DNA of 64,000 nt from JAKFWF01 sp031429105 (GCA_031429105.1 JANOYV010000052.1:1-64000); one strand, 5' to 3'; positions 25,601-33,937 are shown, counted from the first letter of the stretch. The notes: generated by a model not told the origin, from the sequence alone. Numbers and translations are program-made.

Positions 25601-26659
25601 ATGTCAGCCACAGTGTCTTTGCCGCCGCACCTGATCACAAACCCATCGGCCTGGATCGGCGCGGACATGGCGGCCGATCCAGGCCAGTGGCTGGTCGAAC
25701 TCACACCTGAAATCGTTACGGAAATCGAACAGGCTGCCACATCCTATCTAGGACGCACGAAGGAGATCGGGCAGATCACGCGCGAGCAATTCCCACTGCC
25801 CACGTTCGGTCGCCACCTGACCGATTTGCGCCAGACCTTGATCAAGGGGCGCGGATTCGAAGTCCTGCGCGGCCTAACGGTCTCAAACTACTCGCAGGAA
25901 TTGGCAGCAACGATCTTTTGCGGGATCGGCTCGCACTTGGGTTCGGCACGGTCACAAAACGCCATGGGCCACATTCTAGGGCATGTCCGCGATATCGGGG
26001 CGGACGCGAAAAACCCAACGACCCGCATCTACCAGACAGCTCAACGCCAGACGTTCCACACCGATTCGGCCGATGTCGTGGGTCTGCTGTGTATTCGCGA
26101 GGCGATGGAAGGCGGCAAGTCGCTGCTCGTTTCAACAACCACGATCTACAACGAAATGATGCGGCTGCGGCCAGATCTGGCACCACTGTTGTTCGAGCCG
26201 CTCGCCACTGACCGGCGTGGAGAAGTGCCCGAGGGGCAAAAGCCGTTCTTCGAGATTCCTGTTTTGAATTGGCACGCGGGCAACCTCACAGGCATCTATC
26301 AGCGCCAATATATCGACAGTGCGCAGCGGTTCCCAGATGCTCTCCGTTTGACGCCCGCCCACGTCGAGGCACTCGATTTGTTCGATACATTGGCGAACGA
26401 CCCGAGGCTGCACTTCGGCATGCAACTGCAGCCAGGCGACATGCAGTTTGTATACAATCATGGCCTGCTGCATGACCGGACCGGGTTTACTGATTGGCCA
26501 GACGCGCCCAAGAAGCGACATCTCCTGCGGCTATGGCTATCCGTGCCCGGTGATCGCGAGCTTCCTGAAAGTTTCAAGCAGCGCTACGGCTCAATCGAAA
26601 TCGGCAGTCGCGGCGGCATCATCACCAAAGGTACTAAGTTGAACGTGCCTCTGGACTAG
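25601..26659 (+). CDS. TauD/TfdA-family Fe(II)/2-oxoglutarate dioxygenase
   Basis: A 352-residue enzyme with the double-stranded beta-helix metal triad: H153 and D155 in TFHTDSADV, and the distal histidine in NHGLLHDRTGF. The following KRHLLRLWLSVP provides the 2-oxoglutarate-binding arginine in the TauD/TfdA manner. Members oxidise substrates such as taurine, aryloxyacids and gamma-butyrobetaine; there is no evidence for one here. GAGGAG is 6 bases before the ATG. The TAG stop (26657-26659) also forms the first bases of a three-unit hairpin repeat immediately downstream. Confidence 0.8.
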   Translation: MSATVSLPPHLITNPSAWIGADMAADPGQWLVELTPEIVTEIEQAATSYLGRTKEIGQITREQFPLPTFGRHLTDLRQTLIKGRGFEVLRGLTVSNYSQELAATIFCGIGSHLGSARSQNAMGHILGHVRDIGADAKNPTTRIYQTAQRQTFHTDSADVVGLLCIREAMEGGKSLLVSTTTIYNEMMRLRPDLAPLLFEPLATDRRGEVPEGQKPFFEIPVLNWHAGNLTGIYQRQYIDSAQRFPDALRLTPAHVEALDLFDTLANDPRLHFGMQLQPGDMQFVYNHGLLHDRTGFTDWPDAPKKRHLLRLWLSVPGDRELPESFKQRYGSIEIGSRGGIITKGTKLNVPLD

Positions 26660-26840
26660 TTTTTTTTCCGGCGGCGGCGGTCGGCTCCCCGGCAGGGGAG
26701 TCACCTGCGACAACGAAGTTAGTTTTTCCGTCACCGGCGGCCGGCTCCGCGCAAGCGGAGTCGCCTGCGACAACTAAGTTAGTTTCTTTTCCAGTCGCAG
26801 GCGGCCGGCTCCCCGTCAGGGGAGTCGCCTGCGACAACTA
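26657..26840 (+). repeat. three tandem hairpin repeats with compensatory stem change
   Basis: Three back-to-back units of about 60-63 bp begin at 26657, 26720 and 26780. Each starts TAG plus a T-rich run, then a GGCGG-rich left arm, an inner hairpin and a right arm ending CACCTGCGACAAC or CGCCTGCGACAAC. Inner stems: CTCCCC/GGGGAG (26685-26700), CTCCGC/GCGGAG (26745-26760), CTCCCC/GGGGAG (26809-26824), each with a four-base loop. In unit 2 both sides of one pair have switched, so pairing is kept. Unit 3 also has a perfect outer stem GTCGCAGGCG/CGCCTGCGAC (26794-26835). No unique spacers, so it is not a CRISPR array. Confidence 0.85.
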
Positions 26841-26905
26841 AAAAGCCGCTTTTTTGCCCCAATCGGTGCAGATAGCCGGGTTCAACGGTTGCGGGGAACA
26901 GCTCA

Positions 26906-27571
26906 GTGGCACCATCAAGTTCGAACACGCAGATTTATCTGGTCATCGAAGCAGGCCCGACGGCGGCAGCGCGCCTAACGGCTGTGCTCGGTGGCACAAG
27001 CGGCATTACGGCCTTGCTGATCCGTCCAGGTGTGGCGCCGCTTGATGCGAGCCTAGCGCGGCCTCTCGTCGAGCAGGCTCAGAAATCGAATATCGCAGCC
27101 CTGGTCGAGGGCGATCCGGCACTCGCCCGCGCGCTACGTGCCGATGGCGTGCACCTGCCATGGTCGCCAACCTTGCGCGCTGCTTACGATGAAGCCCGCG
27201 ACATTCTTGGCACGCGCTTCATGGTCGGGGTCGGCATTGCAACCGACGCCGAACAAGCTCGGCACGATGCCATGGAGCTTGCCGAAGCTGGCGCCGACTA
27301 CATCGGCTTCGAGCCATCGGCGGTTGAAACGCCAGCGGCTGCTACGGCGACGGCGCAGGCCGAGTTTGCCGCCTGGTGGGCCGAAATTTTCCAAGTGCCA
27401 TGCGTGATCTTCGGCATCGACCAAGTTGCCGATGCTCAAGTCTTTGCAGCCCTCGGCGTCGATTTCATTGGCATCACCCTGCCGCCGGGTGAAACGCCAG
27501 CCGATAGCGCCGCACGGATCAGCGCCATTGCTGCTGACATCACGCCGCAGCGGGTCGGAGCGGGCCGATGA
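26906..27571 (+). CDS. degenerate thiamine-phosphate-synthase-like protein
   Basis: A 221-residue TIM-barrel-type protein. DGVHLPW (near 75-81) and GADYIGFEPS (near 131-140) resemble ThiE, as does VPCVIFGIDQVADAQVFAALGVDFIGI, the counterpart of the ThiE IGGI helix. But the residues that bind the pyrimidine and the GQ-D loop after DGVH are missing, and the T-x-T-K loop is replaced by ETPAAATAT. It is therefore a ThiE relative unlikely to make thiamine phosphate by the known mechanism. The start is GTG at 26906. It overlaps the next gene as ATGA at 27568, so the two are translationally coupled. No TPP riboswitch lies upstream. Confidence 0.6.
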   Translation: MAPSSSNTQIYLVIEAGPTAAARLTAVLGGTSGITALLIRPGVAPLDASLARPLVEQAQKSNIAALVEGDPALARALRADGVHLPWSPTLRAAYDEARDILGTRFMVGVGIATDAEQARHDAMELAEAGADYIGFEPSAVETPAAATATAQAEFAAWWAEIFQVPCVIFGIDQVADAQVFAALGVDFIGITLPPGETPADSAARISAIAADITPQRVGAGR

Positions 27572-28683
27572 GGCAACGTCTTACCTGCTCGGTCACACTG
27601 GCCCTGCTAACAGGCATCACGGTCATTCCTAGCCGACCGATCCTGGCGCAAACCAGTTCGTGGAGTTCAACGACCGATCCAGCCGTCCCCAAACCACCGG
27701 GAGCCGCAACGACAAAGACCCTTCCGACGCCAAAAGGTGCGAAAACGCCGCCCCGATCAGGCGATCCCCTATCCCGGTTCCAGAAAGGGCCAATCGGCGC
27801 ACCGGCACCACGCTCCGAACCTGCACCGTCGGGCGATGATGCAGCTTTCCTGGCCTTCGACCAGGGTCAATATCTGACCGCCCTGACGATTGCAGGCAAG
27901 CGCGCCGAACAAGGCGACGCTGCCGCCTGCACGCTGGTCGGACGGATCTACGACGAGGGACTGGGCGTCAACCGTGACCAAGTGATTGCGGCCCGCTGGT
28001 ATGCCCAAGGCGCCAAGCTTGGCGATGTCGAAGCAGCCTTCGCCCTTGGCGTGATGATGGCCGAAGGCCGTGGTGTCGATAAGGACCATGTCGCTGCCGG
28101 CGAAATGTTCGAGCGCGCGGCTATGAAACAGCACGCGCTTGCGAACTACAATCTGGCATTGTTGTTTTTATCGGGTGTCGGCAAACCGGAAAATCCATAT
28201 CGGGCAGCCCAACACTTGGCGTTCGCTGCACAAAAAGGCGTGGCCGCGGCCCAGTACGATCTGGCGACGCTCTATCAGAAGGGCCACGGCGTTCAGCCCG
28301 ATGCGTTCGAAGCCTCGCGCTGGCTCAGGCGCGCGGCCGAGCAGGGTATGCCGGAAGCCGAATACGATTACGCAGTCGTGCTGCTGAAAGGCTACGGACT
28401 GAACGCCGACATGCCCCGCGCCATCGACTATTTGAAGTCGGCTGCGAGCAAAGGCCTGCCTGGCGCGCAGAACCGGCTGGCGCACGTTTATGCCGAAGGC
28501 ATCATGCTACTCGACCGCAATCCGATTGAAGCCGCGAAGTGGCGCTTGCTCGCCCGCGACGGCCAGATCGTCGACGCAGCGTTAGACACGCTCGTCAGCA
28601 AGCTATCCCGCGCCGACCGCGAAAAGGCCGAGGCAGCCGCCCAACGCTGGCGAGACGAAACGGCACTTGAGCGCGGGCAGTAG
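27568..28683 (+). CDS. secreted Sel1-like repeat protein
   Basis: A 371-residue protein. A signal sequence (MRQRLTCSVTLALLTGITVIPSRPILA) precedes a Pro/Lys/Thr-rich linker (about 30-85), then a series of Sel1-like TPR repeats from about residue 125 to 330, with typical AxxLGxxYxxGxGVxxD units such as CTLVGRIYDEGLGVNRDQ, AFALGVMMAEGRGVDKD, YDLATLYQKGHGVQPD, YDYAVVLLKGYGLNAD and NRLAHVYAEGIM. Such proteins act as scaffolds in envelope and secretion pathways. It overlaps the ThiE-like gene and is convergent with the Clp-N coiled-coil gene, 28 bp apart. Confidence 0.8.
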   Translation: MRQRLTCSVTLALLTGITVIPSRPILAQTSSWSSTTDPAVPKPPGAATTKTLPTPKGAKTPPRSGDPLSRFQKGPIGAPAPRSEPAPSGDDAAFLAFDQGQYLTALTIAGKRAEQGDAAACTLVGRIYDEGLGVNRDQVIAARWYAQGAKLGDVEAAFALGVMMAEGRGVDKDHVAAGEMFERAAMKQHALANYNLALLFLSGVGKPENPYRAAQHLAFAAQKGVAAAQYDLATLYQKGHGVQPDAFEASRWLRRAAEQGMPEAEYDYAVVLLKGYGLNADMPRAIDYLKSAASKGLPGAQNRLAHVYAEGIMLLDRNPIEAAKWRLLARDGQIVDAALDTLVSKLSRADREKAEAAAQRWRDETALERGQ

Positions 28684-28711
28684 CCGCTCCCTCAGTTCAC
28701 GCCGCGCCCGA

Positions 28712-30979
28712 TCAAGATTTGCGAACGTTACTCGGGTTGCTGGCTGGGCGCGCCGGACTAATACTGGCGGTGGTACTTGCAGCCGACTTTGGACCCGCAT
28801 CAGTGCCATTCGGCGCCCGCTTTGCGTCCTTCGGATCAGGCTCTTCCCAACTGGCGCCATACCAATCGTCGGTGCCCATCAGCCAGTGGCGGAAGCGGCT
28901 CTTTTGCTCGTCCCGCTTGGTCGACGACCGCTGCAACGATTGCACATTGTCCTGAAGCGTTTCCAACAACTGAACCGGTCTTGCGGTTGAGCGTTCAACG
29001 CTCTCGAATCGGTTCGTCAGCGTATTCAACTCGGTGCCGTTATCGAGACGCCACTGGTCCATCGATGCCGCCAGCGTCTGTTGATTGGTGTTGAGCTTGA
29101 CGAGCGCGTTGTGCAATTCAACCAGATCCTTACCGTGTGCCGAATGCAACTCCAGCGTCCGCTGGCCGAAGCTCTGCATCACCTTCTCGAGGCCTGCGAT
29201 CTTGTCACCGAAACCCGACATGGCCTGGCCTGTCTCAGTCCGTTGGCGCTCGAAGTTCGAAGTCAAACTCTGGATGCGCTCGCCGCTTGAGTGTTGACCC
29301 GCCAACGATTGCCCGACCGATTGAGCCAATGCCTTCACGTCGGCGGTGATCGAGGTCGTCAACTGCGCCACCTGGTTGCGTTGGGCGGCAACCGCTTCGT
29401 CAATTGCGCGCAACCGTTCGCCGACCTGGGTTGCAGCGCGATCACTGGTTCCAGCACTCGCGTCGAGCTTGCGCTCGAACTGGCCGATGCGATCACCAAG
29501 CGTACTGGCACCACGGCTCACTTCGGAGACATGCTTGTCGATCGTCGTCAGACGCTCGAAAACGGGAGCCAGATCGACGGTTGTGTTGCTTGAGCGCTGC
29601 GCAAGCGTACGCTCGATTGCAACCAGCCGCTCGATGACCGGCGCCAATGCTTGCGTGGTGGCAGCGGGGCGCAACGTCTGTGCCTGTTCGATGGCCTCCA
29701 GTCGTTCGAGGATCGGTTGCAGATTGAGGGCAACGCCCGCTGAAGGCTTGGCCGACTGCAATCGCTCCAGTCCAGTCAACCGTTCACTGATCTTGGTCAA
29801 AGCTGGGACCACTTCGTCGAGCCCCGCGAACCGATCTACGAATCCTGCTGGCACGGAGCTCTCGCCACGTCCCGTCACGACCGCTTGTTCGAGCGCCTGC
29901 AACCGATCACCCAGCGCTGACCAGACGCGCGCAATGTCGCCCAACTTGGTATCGATGTTGCGCTCAAGATGTCCCAGGCGATCTGCCACCTGCGACCCGG
30001 CCTGCCCGGCCTCGGCACGCATCATATAGGCCTGCTGATCCTCCTGCGCGGTGGCGTAGCGCTGGCCCATGTCGACCGAGACCGGCACATCGCGCCTCGG
30101 GTCACCGATCAACTGGGAATAGGCGCGGCGCTCGGCCACCAGTTCGCCTGAGAGGTCGCGGATCGTCCGCTCCAATTGGTCGAGGCGGGAATTCTGCACG
30201 ACATCGGCCATGCTGCCGCCGACCGGCTGCGACTGCACCGGTTCGGGCGCGTAATATCCCGAGGGAGCCACTGGTTGCGACATCGGCTCTGGGACGTAAT
30301 ATCCCGGCTGGGGCGTTGGATAGGCTGGCGGCGCAACCTGATAGTAGGCCGGCGCTGGCGGCAACCGCATCCACTCAGGCCCACGCTGTTCGGGCGCGAC
30401 ATAGCGCGGATCGAGTTGGTAAGCGCCACCAAGCAGCGGCGGCATGGCGTCTGCCCGCGGTGGCTCGTTCAATCCCCGCGAAGACCAGCCCGGAGCGTTA
30501 CGTTTCAGCATGACAAGACCCGATTGTTCACGGTTCAGTTCAAGAAGGCTTTTGAGAAGGTCGGAGACCGAAATCGGTCCACGACGTAAATCCGCAAGTA
30601 GAGCCGCCACATGCAATGCCTCGGCCAACTCCTGCGAACGGCGCGGCGCAAGCCGCTCGGTGGCGTGGATCATGGGGGCCTCGGCCGCGATCAGGGCAGC
30701 CGTGTCACGTCGCAGCCCGGCAACGTCGATCCCTTGCAGCGCCATCACGTCGACGGCTGCATCGGTCCGCGTCATTGCGTTCAGCAGATGCTCCAACCGC
30801 ACTTCGGGAGCGCGATAAGCCAGTGCCAAGTCGTAGGCATGATTGCAGCAGGCCAGCACCGCATCGTCCACATAGAGGATTGGTGCAGATGTCTGGTCGA
30901 AGGCCAATTGTTCGGCTGACTGACGTGGACGCGCTGTCTCCGCCGTTCGCAAATCCAAATCCCGGCCTCGATAACTCAT
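28712..30979 (-). CDS. large coiled-coil protein with N-terminal Clp-N-like double repeat
   Basis: A 755-residue protein from ATG 30979 (GGAG 8 bases upstream). Residues 40-100 (NHAYDLALAYRAPEVRLEHL, then LQGIDVAGLRRDTAAL) and 113-162 (ELAEALHVAALLADLRRGPI, then DLLKSLLELN) look like the two helical repeats of a Clp-N domain, as found in ClpA/ClpB/ClpC. No Walker motif or AAA+ module follows. Instead there is a Pro/Tyr/Gln linker (about 165-275) and a long heptad region (about 285-700) with repeated LERLxxIE-type units. No signal peptide or membrane helix was seen. It may be an adaptor or scaffold, but this is inference. A perfect inverted repeat lies about 130 bp upstream. Confidence 0.6.
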   Translation of the reverse strand: MSYRGRDLDLRTAETARPRQSAEQLAFDQTSAPILYVDDAVLACCNHAYDLALAYRAPEVRLEHLLNAMTRTDAAVDVMALQGIDVAGLRRDTAALIAAEAPMIHATERLAPRRSQELAEALHVAALLADLRRGPISVSDLLKSLLELNREQSGLVMLKRNAPGWSSRGLNEPPRADAMPPLLGGAYQLDPRYVAPEQRGPEWMRLPPAPAYYQVAPPAYPTPQPGYYVPEPMSQPVAPSGYYAPEPVQSQPVGGSMADVVQNSRLDQLERTIRDLSGELVAERRAYSQLIGDPRRDVPVSVDMGQRYATAQEDQQAYMMRAEAGQAGSQVADRLGHLERNIDTKLGDIARVWSALGDRLQALEQAVVTGRGESSVPAGFVDRFAGLDEVVPALTKISERLTGLERLQSAKPSAGVALNLQPILERLEAIEQAQTLRPAATTQALAPVIERLVAIERTLAQRSSNTTVDLAPVFERLTTIDKHVSEVSRGASTLGDRIGQFERKLDASAGTSDRAATQVGERLRAIDEAVAAQRNQVAQLTTSITADVKALAQSVGQSLAGQHSSGERIQSLTSNFERQRTETGQAMSGFGDKIAGLEKVMQSFGQRTLELHSAHGKDLVELHNALVKLNTNQQTLAASMDQWRLDNGTELNTLTNRFESVERSTARPVQLLETLQDNVQSLQRSSTKRDEQKSRFRHWLMGTDDWYGASWEEPDPKDAKRAPNGTDAGPKSAASTTASISPARPASNPSNVRKS

Positions 30980-31110
30980 CGTCCAGTCTCCAAAGGCCGT
31001 TTTACGGCCAAGACAGATCCAGTTTCCGATCATGTCCCTCGGTGTCGCAACAACGATAGACGCTTTGTCGTTTGGCTACGAGGTACACGGGCAAACTGTT
31101 CTAAAGTTTG

Positions 31111-31132
31111 GTCAACGCTCACATTCGTTGAC
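31111..31132. promoter_or_regulatory. perfect 7-bp inverted repeat upstream of the Clp-N coiled-coil gene
   Basis: Arms GTCAACG (31111-31117) and CGTTGAC (31126-31132) are separated by eight bases. It lies in the 226-bp gap between the coiled-coil gene (starting at 30979, minus strand) and the SRAP gene (ending at 31206), so it can only serve the former. Spacing and symmetry fit a dimeric regulator. No binding protein is implied. Confidence 0.4.
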
Positions 31133-31205
31133 GAGACGTCATACAGCGATCCGAATCACGTAACCGTCGCAGGAGCCAGAAAGGCCATGCAGCGGTTAAT
31201 ACCGG

Positions 31206-31889
31206 TTAAAGCAGCGTCGACGTTGGGGCTGGCTGCTGCAAATCCGCCCCTTCGTTGCGCACGCTGTTAAGTCTCGATGAAACCTCAACGAGTTCCAGCA
31301 AATCATCGGCAGCAGGCATCAACATGGCCGCTGCGGGCTTGATATCGACAGAACGACAATCGAGCCACGCGTCGAACTGGGACGGCGCGAGGATAGCCGG
31401 CATCCGGTCGTGAATGGTGCCAACGGTTGTATTGGCTGCCACCGTGAGTATTGCCATGGTATCAATCTCGCTGCCATCGGCTCCGAGCCAACTTTCGCTC
31501 AAACCGGCAAAGGCCATCAACCCGCCGGACTTGGGCCGGATCAGAAACGGGCGCTTGTGACCGACAGGGCCGGTCCACTCGTAAAACGCATCGGCTGGCA
31601 CCAGACACCGCTTGTGCCGCAGCGCTCCACGAAACGACGGCTTTTCGTGCGCCGTCTCCGCGCGCGCATTGATCAGTGTCGCAAAGCTGCTCGGGTCCTT
31701 GACCCAGGGCGGCAAAAGGCCCCATCGCACCAGATGGAAGCCGCGTGAGCCATCTGGCTCGACCCGCACGATGCCAACAGGCTGGGTCGGTGCGATGTTG
31801 TAGCGCGGTGGAAAGTCGTGTTCTGTCCGGTGGCGAAAGTACGAACGCACGGCTTCCGGCGGAGATGTGAGGCTATAACGCGAACACAC
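31206..31889 (-). CDS. SRAP/HMCES-type abasic-site processing protein (YedK family)
   Basis: A 227-residue protein that forms a covalent Cys2 link with abasic sites in single-stranded DNA. The GTG at 31889 is the start because the family requires Cys immediately after the removed methionine: it gives CSRYSLT. Also present are RYNIAPTQ (29-36, N31), WGLLPPW, NARAET (R77 region), AFYEWTGP (E104) and GTIHDRMPAIL (H160), the full catalytic set. A longer frame to 32138 would bury Cys2 and is rejected. It starts 14 bp from the divergently transcribed Nudix gene. Confidence 0.9.
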   Translation of the reverse strand: MCSRYSLTSPPEAVRSYFRHRTEHDFPPRYNIAPTQPVGIVRVEPDGSRGFHLVRWGLLPPWVKDPSSFATLINARAETAHEKPSFRGALRHKRCLVPADAFYEWTGPVGHKRPFLIRPKSGGLMAFAGLSESWLGADGSEIDTMAILTVAANTTVGTIHDRMPAILAPSQFDAWLDCRSVDIKPAAAMLMPAADDLLELVEVSSRLNSVRNEGADLQQPAPTSTLL

Positions 31890-31903
31890 GAGACGCGCTC
31901 CAG

Positions 31904-32407
31904 ATGAGTAGGATCGACACTTTAACCGTAGACGACAACATGACAATTGATCCGCCATCCGACAAGGCCCACGCAGCGGCAGCAGCGCTCCCGCATTGGC
32001 CGAAAGTGGGCGCGTGCTTTGCCCTGTTCCGCGATGACACCGTGTTGCTGGTCCAACGCTCCAAGCCACCGCGCCAGGGACTATGGAGCCTGCCCGGCGG
32101 CCACGTCGAACCGGGCGAAACAGCGGTCGACGCTGCATTGCGCGAATTGGCCGAGGAAACGAACATTGCAGCTGTCAGCGACGGTCTCGTCGATGTCCTC
32201 GATGTGATCGTCCGCGATGCGCAGGGCAGCCTTCAGGCGCATTACCTGTTGGCGGTCTTTTATGGCCGCTGGAATGCTGGCGAACCGAGCCCTTCAAGCG
32301 ATGCGGCCGACGCCCGTTTCGTGGCCTTCGATCAGCTCGACGATTACCCGTTGACGACCGATGCAAAGCGGCTCATCTCGCTGGCAGCGGCGAAACGGGT
32401 GCGTTAA
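31904..32407 (+). CDS. Nudix hydrolase
   Basis: A 167-residue (or 155 from ATG 31940) protein with a complete Nudix box: GGHVEPGETAVDAALRELAE followed by ETN, matching GX5EX7REUXEEXGU. VGACFALFRDDTVLLVQRS precedes it. It hydrolyses a nucleoside-diphosphate-linked substrate, possibly in nucleotide-pool cleaning. Neither ATG has a strong ribosome binding site, so the exact start is uncertain. It is head-to-head with the SRAP gene; together they suggest DNA or nucleotide damage handling, although no LexA-type box was seen between them. Confidence 0.85.
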   Translation: MSRIDTLTVDDNMTIDPPSDKAHAAAAALPHWPKVGACFALFRDDTVLLVQRSKPPRQGLWSLPGGHVEPGETAVDAALRELAEETNIAAVSDGLVDVLDVIVRDAQGSLQAHYLLAVFYGRWNAGEPSPSSDAADARFVAFDQLDDYPLTTDAKRLISLAAAKRVR

Positions 32408-32424
32408 GCCGGTACGCCGCACAA

Positions 32425-32880
32425 ATGCCGCGTGACAGTCTGACGATCTGCGGCCACACGACAGCTGCTGACAGGGGGCAACGTTTGGCCGACCGCAACA
32501 AGAATCGATCAACAAGCGCGGCTTTGGGTCTCATCGCTGCCGCGACCATGCTGATCTCGCATACAGCTTCTGCCGCCGATGCCAAGCCCTACGACGATAA
32601 GCTGTTCCGCTTATCCGAGGTATTGGGCGCGGTCCACTATCTGCGCGAACTGTGCGGTGCGAACGACGGCGGTCTATGGCGCGACCGAATGAAGGATTTA
32701 ATGGATGCGGAGGGCTCGTCGGCCCTGCGGCGCGCTAAACTCACCAACAGTTTCAACCAGGGATACACAAGTTTCAGCCGCACCTACAAAACCTGCACGC
32801 CATCGGCACAAACGACTGTCACGCGGTTCTTGAGCGAGGGCACGCAGATTTCCGAAGGTCTTGTGAAATCAATCCCGTGA
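32425..32880 (+). CDS. TIGR02301-family secreted protein
   Basis: A 151-residue protein with a signal-like segment (about 30-50, TSAALGLIAAATMLISHTASA) and the conserved pattern LFRLSEVLGAVHYLRELCGAND, RMKDLM and SFNQGYTSFSRTYKTCTPSA, which matches the Hyphomicrobiales TIGR02301 family of unknown function. Two cysteines (one after LREL, one in KTCT) may pair. The ATG at 32425 leaves a long n-region before the hydrophobic core; a TTG at 32485 would give a more usual signal peptide. It follows the Nudix gene by 17 bp on the same strand. Confidence 0.7.
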   Translation: MPRDSLTICGHTTAADRGQRLADRNKNRSTSAALGLIAAATMLISHTASAADAKPYDDKLFRLSEVLGAVHYLRELCGANDGGLWRDRMKDLMDAEGSSALRRAKLTNSFNQGYTSFSRTYKTCTPSAQTTVTRFLSEGTQISEGLVKSIP

Positions 32881-33007
32881 CCGTTTCATTCACCGTGAAT
32901 TGCAGTTGCATCTCGCGTTGTGCACACATCGTGCTAGTGCTCATTGCCGAGAGCCAATCTGCACCGACACACGTCGGCTGCCTGGCTCGACGTGCTGCGA
33001 GGGCGAG

Positions 33008-33253
33008 ATGGAAATTCACCAACTAGCGACCAAATCAGATGCCAGCCTCAAGGCCCTTGGAATTATCTTGGGCGCGTGGGACGAAGGTGCTGACGCTGGC
33101 GTCGCGCCCGAGCTGATGGCCTATGCGGCACTGTTTACAGCGTTGACGGATCTAGTCGCAGCGTTTGGCGAGGATGCTGTCGGCACACTTCTAAAGGGGC
33201 TCGTGGGCCGCGTCGAAAAGGGTGAGTTCACCATCGCGCGCACGATGCAGTGA
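33008..33253 (+). CDS. small hypothetical protein
   Basis: An 81-residue protein, mildly acidic, with an Ala/Leu-rich helical pattern (ASLKALGIILGAWDEGADAGVA, AALFTALTDLVAAFGEDAVG). No membrane helix or family was recognised. The ATG at 33008 follows GGGCGAG and is preferred to an upstream frame start at 32900. It lies 127 bp after the TIGR02301 gene and is convergent with the LysE gene. Confidence 0.5.
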   Translation: MEIHQLATKSDASLKALGIILGAWDEGADAGVAPELMAYAALFTALTDLVAAFGEDAVGTLLKGLVGRVEKGEFTIARTMQ

Positions 33254-33271
33254 TCTGGGCAGTGAACCTGA

Positions 33272-33937
33272 TCAAATCAACCGGAGCGCCTTGAGAACAA
33301 CTTCACCGATCAACACTCCGGCAAATAGCGCCAGCAAGAGACCGGCCATCTTATTGATCAGCTGCAGATGGCGCACATCGAGCTTGTGCCTGATCCGCCC
33401 GATCAAGTTGGACAACACCACCCACCACATCAAGCCACCGGCCATGACGGCTGCCACCATCGTCAGTGCATCGATGTAGCCGCGCACTTCAACGAAGGTG
33501 CTGATGCCGCCGAAAATAGCGAACAACCCAAGCACCGCGCCGGGATTGGTAATCGTCAGGAAAAACGTCTGCGGGATATCCCACGCGAAGTCAGCCAGCG
33601 TTGCCTTATCGTCGTCGCCCGGTGATGGCGGTGCGGTTGGCGCCGGCGTCAGGTACATCTTGAGGGCGAAGCCGAGCAGGACGAGCCCGCCGACAATCTG
33701 AATGCTATTGCGCCAGTCCTTGACGGCGTGCGAAATCGAGCCGACGCCGAGGGCTGCAAACATCGCGATGAAGCCGTCGCCAAGCACCGCCCCGATGCCA
33801 GCCGCAATCCCACCAACCACGCCACGCGATATTGCCCTTTGAATGCACAAGACATTGACCGGTCCGACGGGCGCCGACACCAGCACGCCAATGGCCATTC
33901 CGACGGGAATGATCCAAGGATTTGGGATAAGCTGCAT
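33272..33937 (-). CDS. LysE/RhtB-family amino-acid exporter
   Basis: A membrane protein of about 221 residues with five or six helices. The N-terminus (PVGMAIGVLVSAPVGPVNVLCIQRAISRGVVGGIAAGIGAVLGDG) is the LysE-family signature, and the central loop (PAPTAPPSPGDDDKATLADF) and LTITNPGAVLGLFAIFGG follow the family order. It exports an amino acid or related compound across the inner membrane. The ATG at 33940 and that at 33937 are both possible. It is divergent from the secreted protein gene at 34070. Confidence 0.8.
   Translation of the reverse strand: MQLIPNPWIIPVGMAIGVLVSAPVGPVNVLCIQRAISRGVVGGIAAGIGAVLGDGFIAMFAALGVGSISHAVKDWRNSIQIVGGLVLLGFALKMYLTPAPTAPPSPGDDDKATLADFAWDIPQTFFLTITNPGAVLGLFAIFGGISTFVEVRGYIDALTMVAAVMAGGLMWWVVLSNLIGRIRHKLDVRHLQLINKMAGLLLALFAGVLIGEVVLKALRLI

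Noticed and set aside
26591..26837. Minus-strand ORFs encoding repeated VAGDSxxxEPAAG-type peptides
   Set aside because: They are translations of the tandem hairpin repeat downstream of the TauD-type gene; no ribosome binding site and no family.
26657..26840. Possible CRISPR array
   Set aside because: Only three units, directly adjacent with no unique spacers and no cas genes.
26841..26905. TPP riboswitch before the ThiE-like gene
   Set aside because: The gap is too short after the repeat and has no CTGAGA-type box.
31889..31940. LexA (GTTC-N7-GTTC) box between SRAP and Nudix genes
   Set aside because: No such motif was found there, nor a good match before the Lhr-type helicase at 58621-58740.
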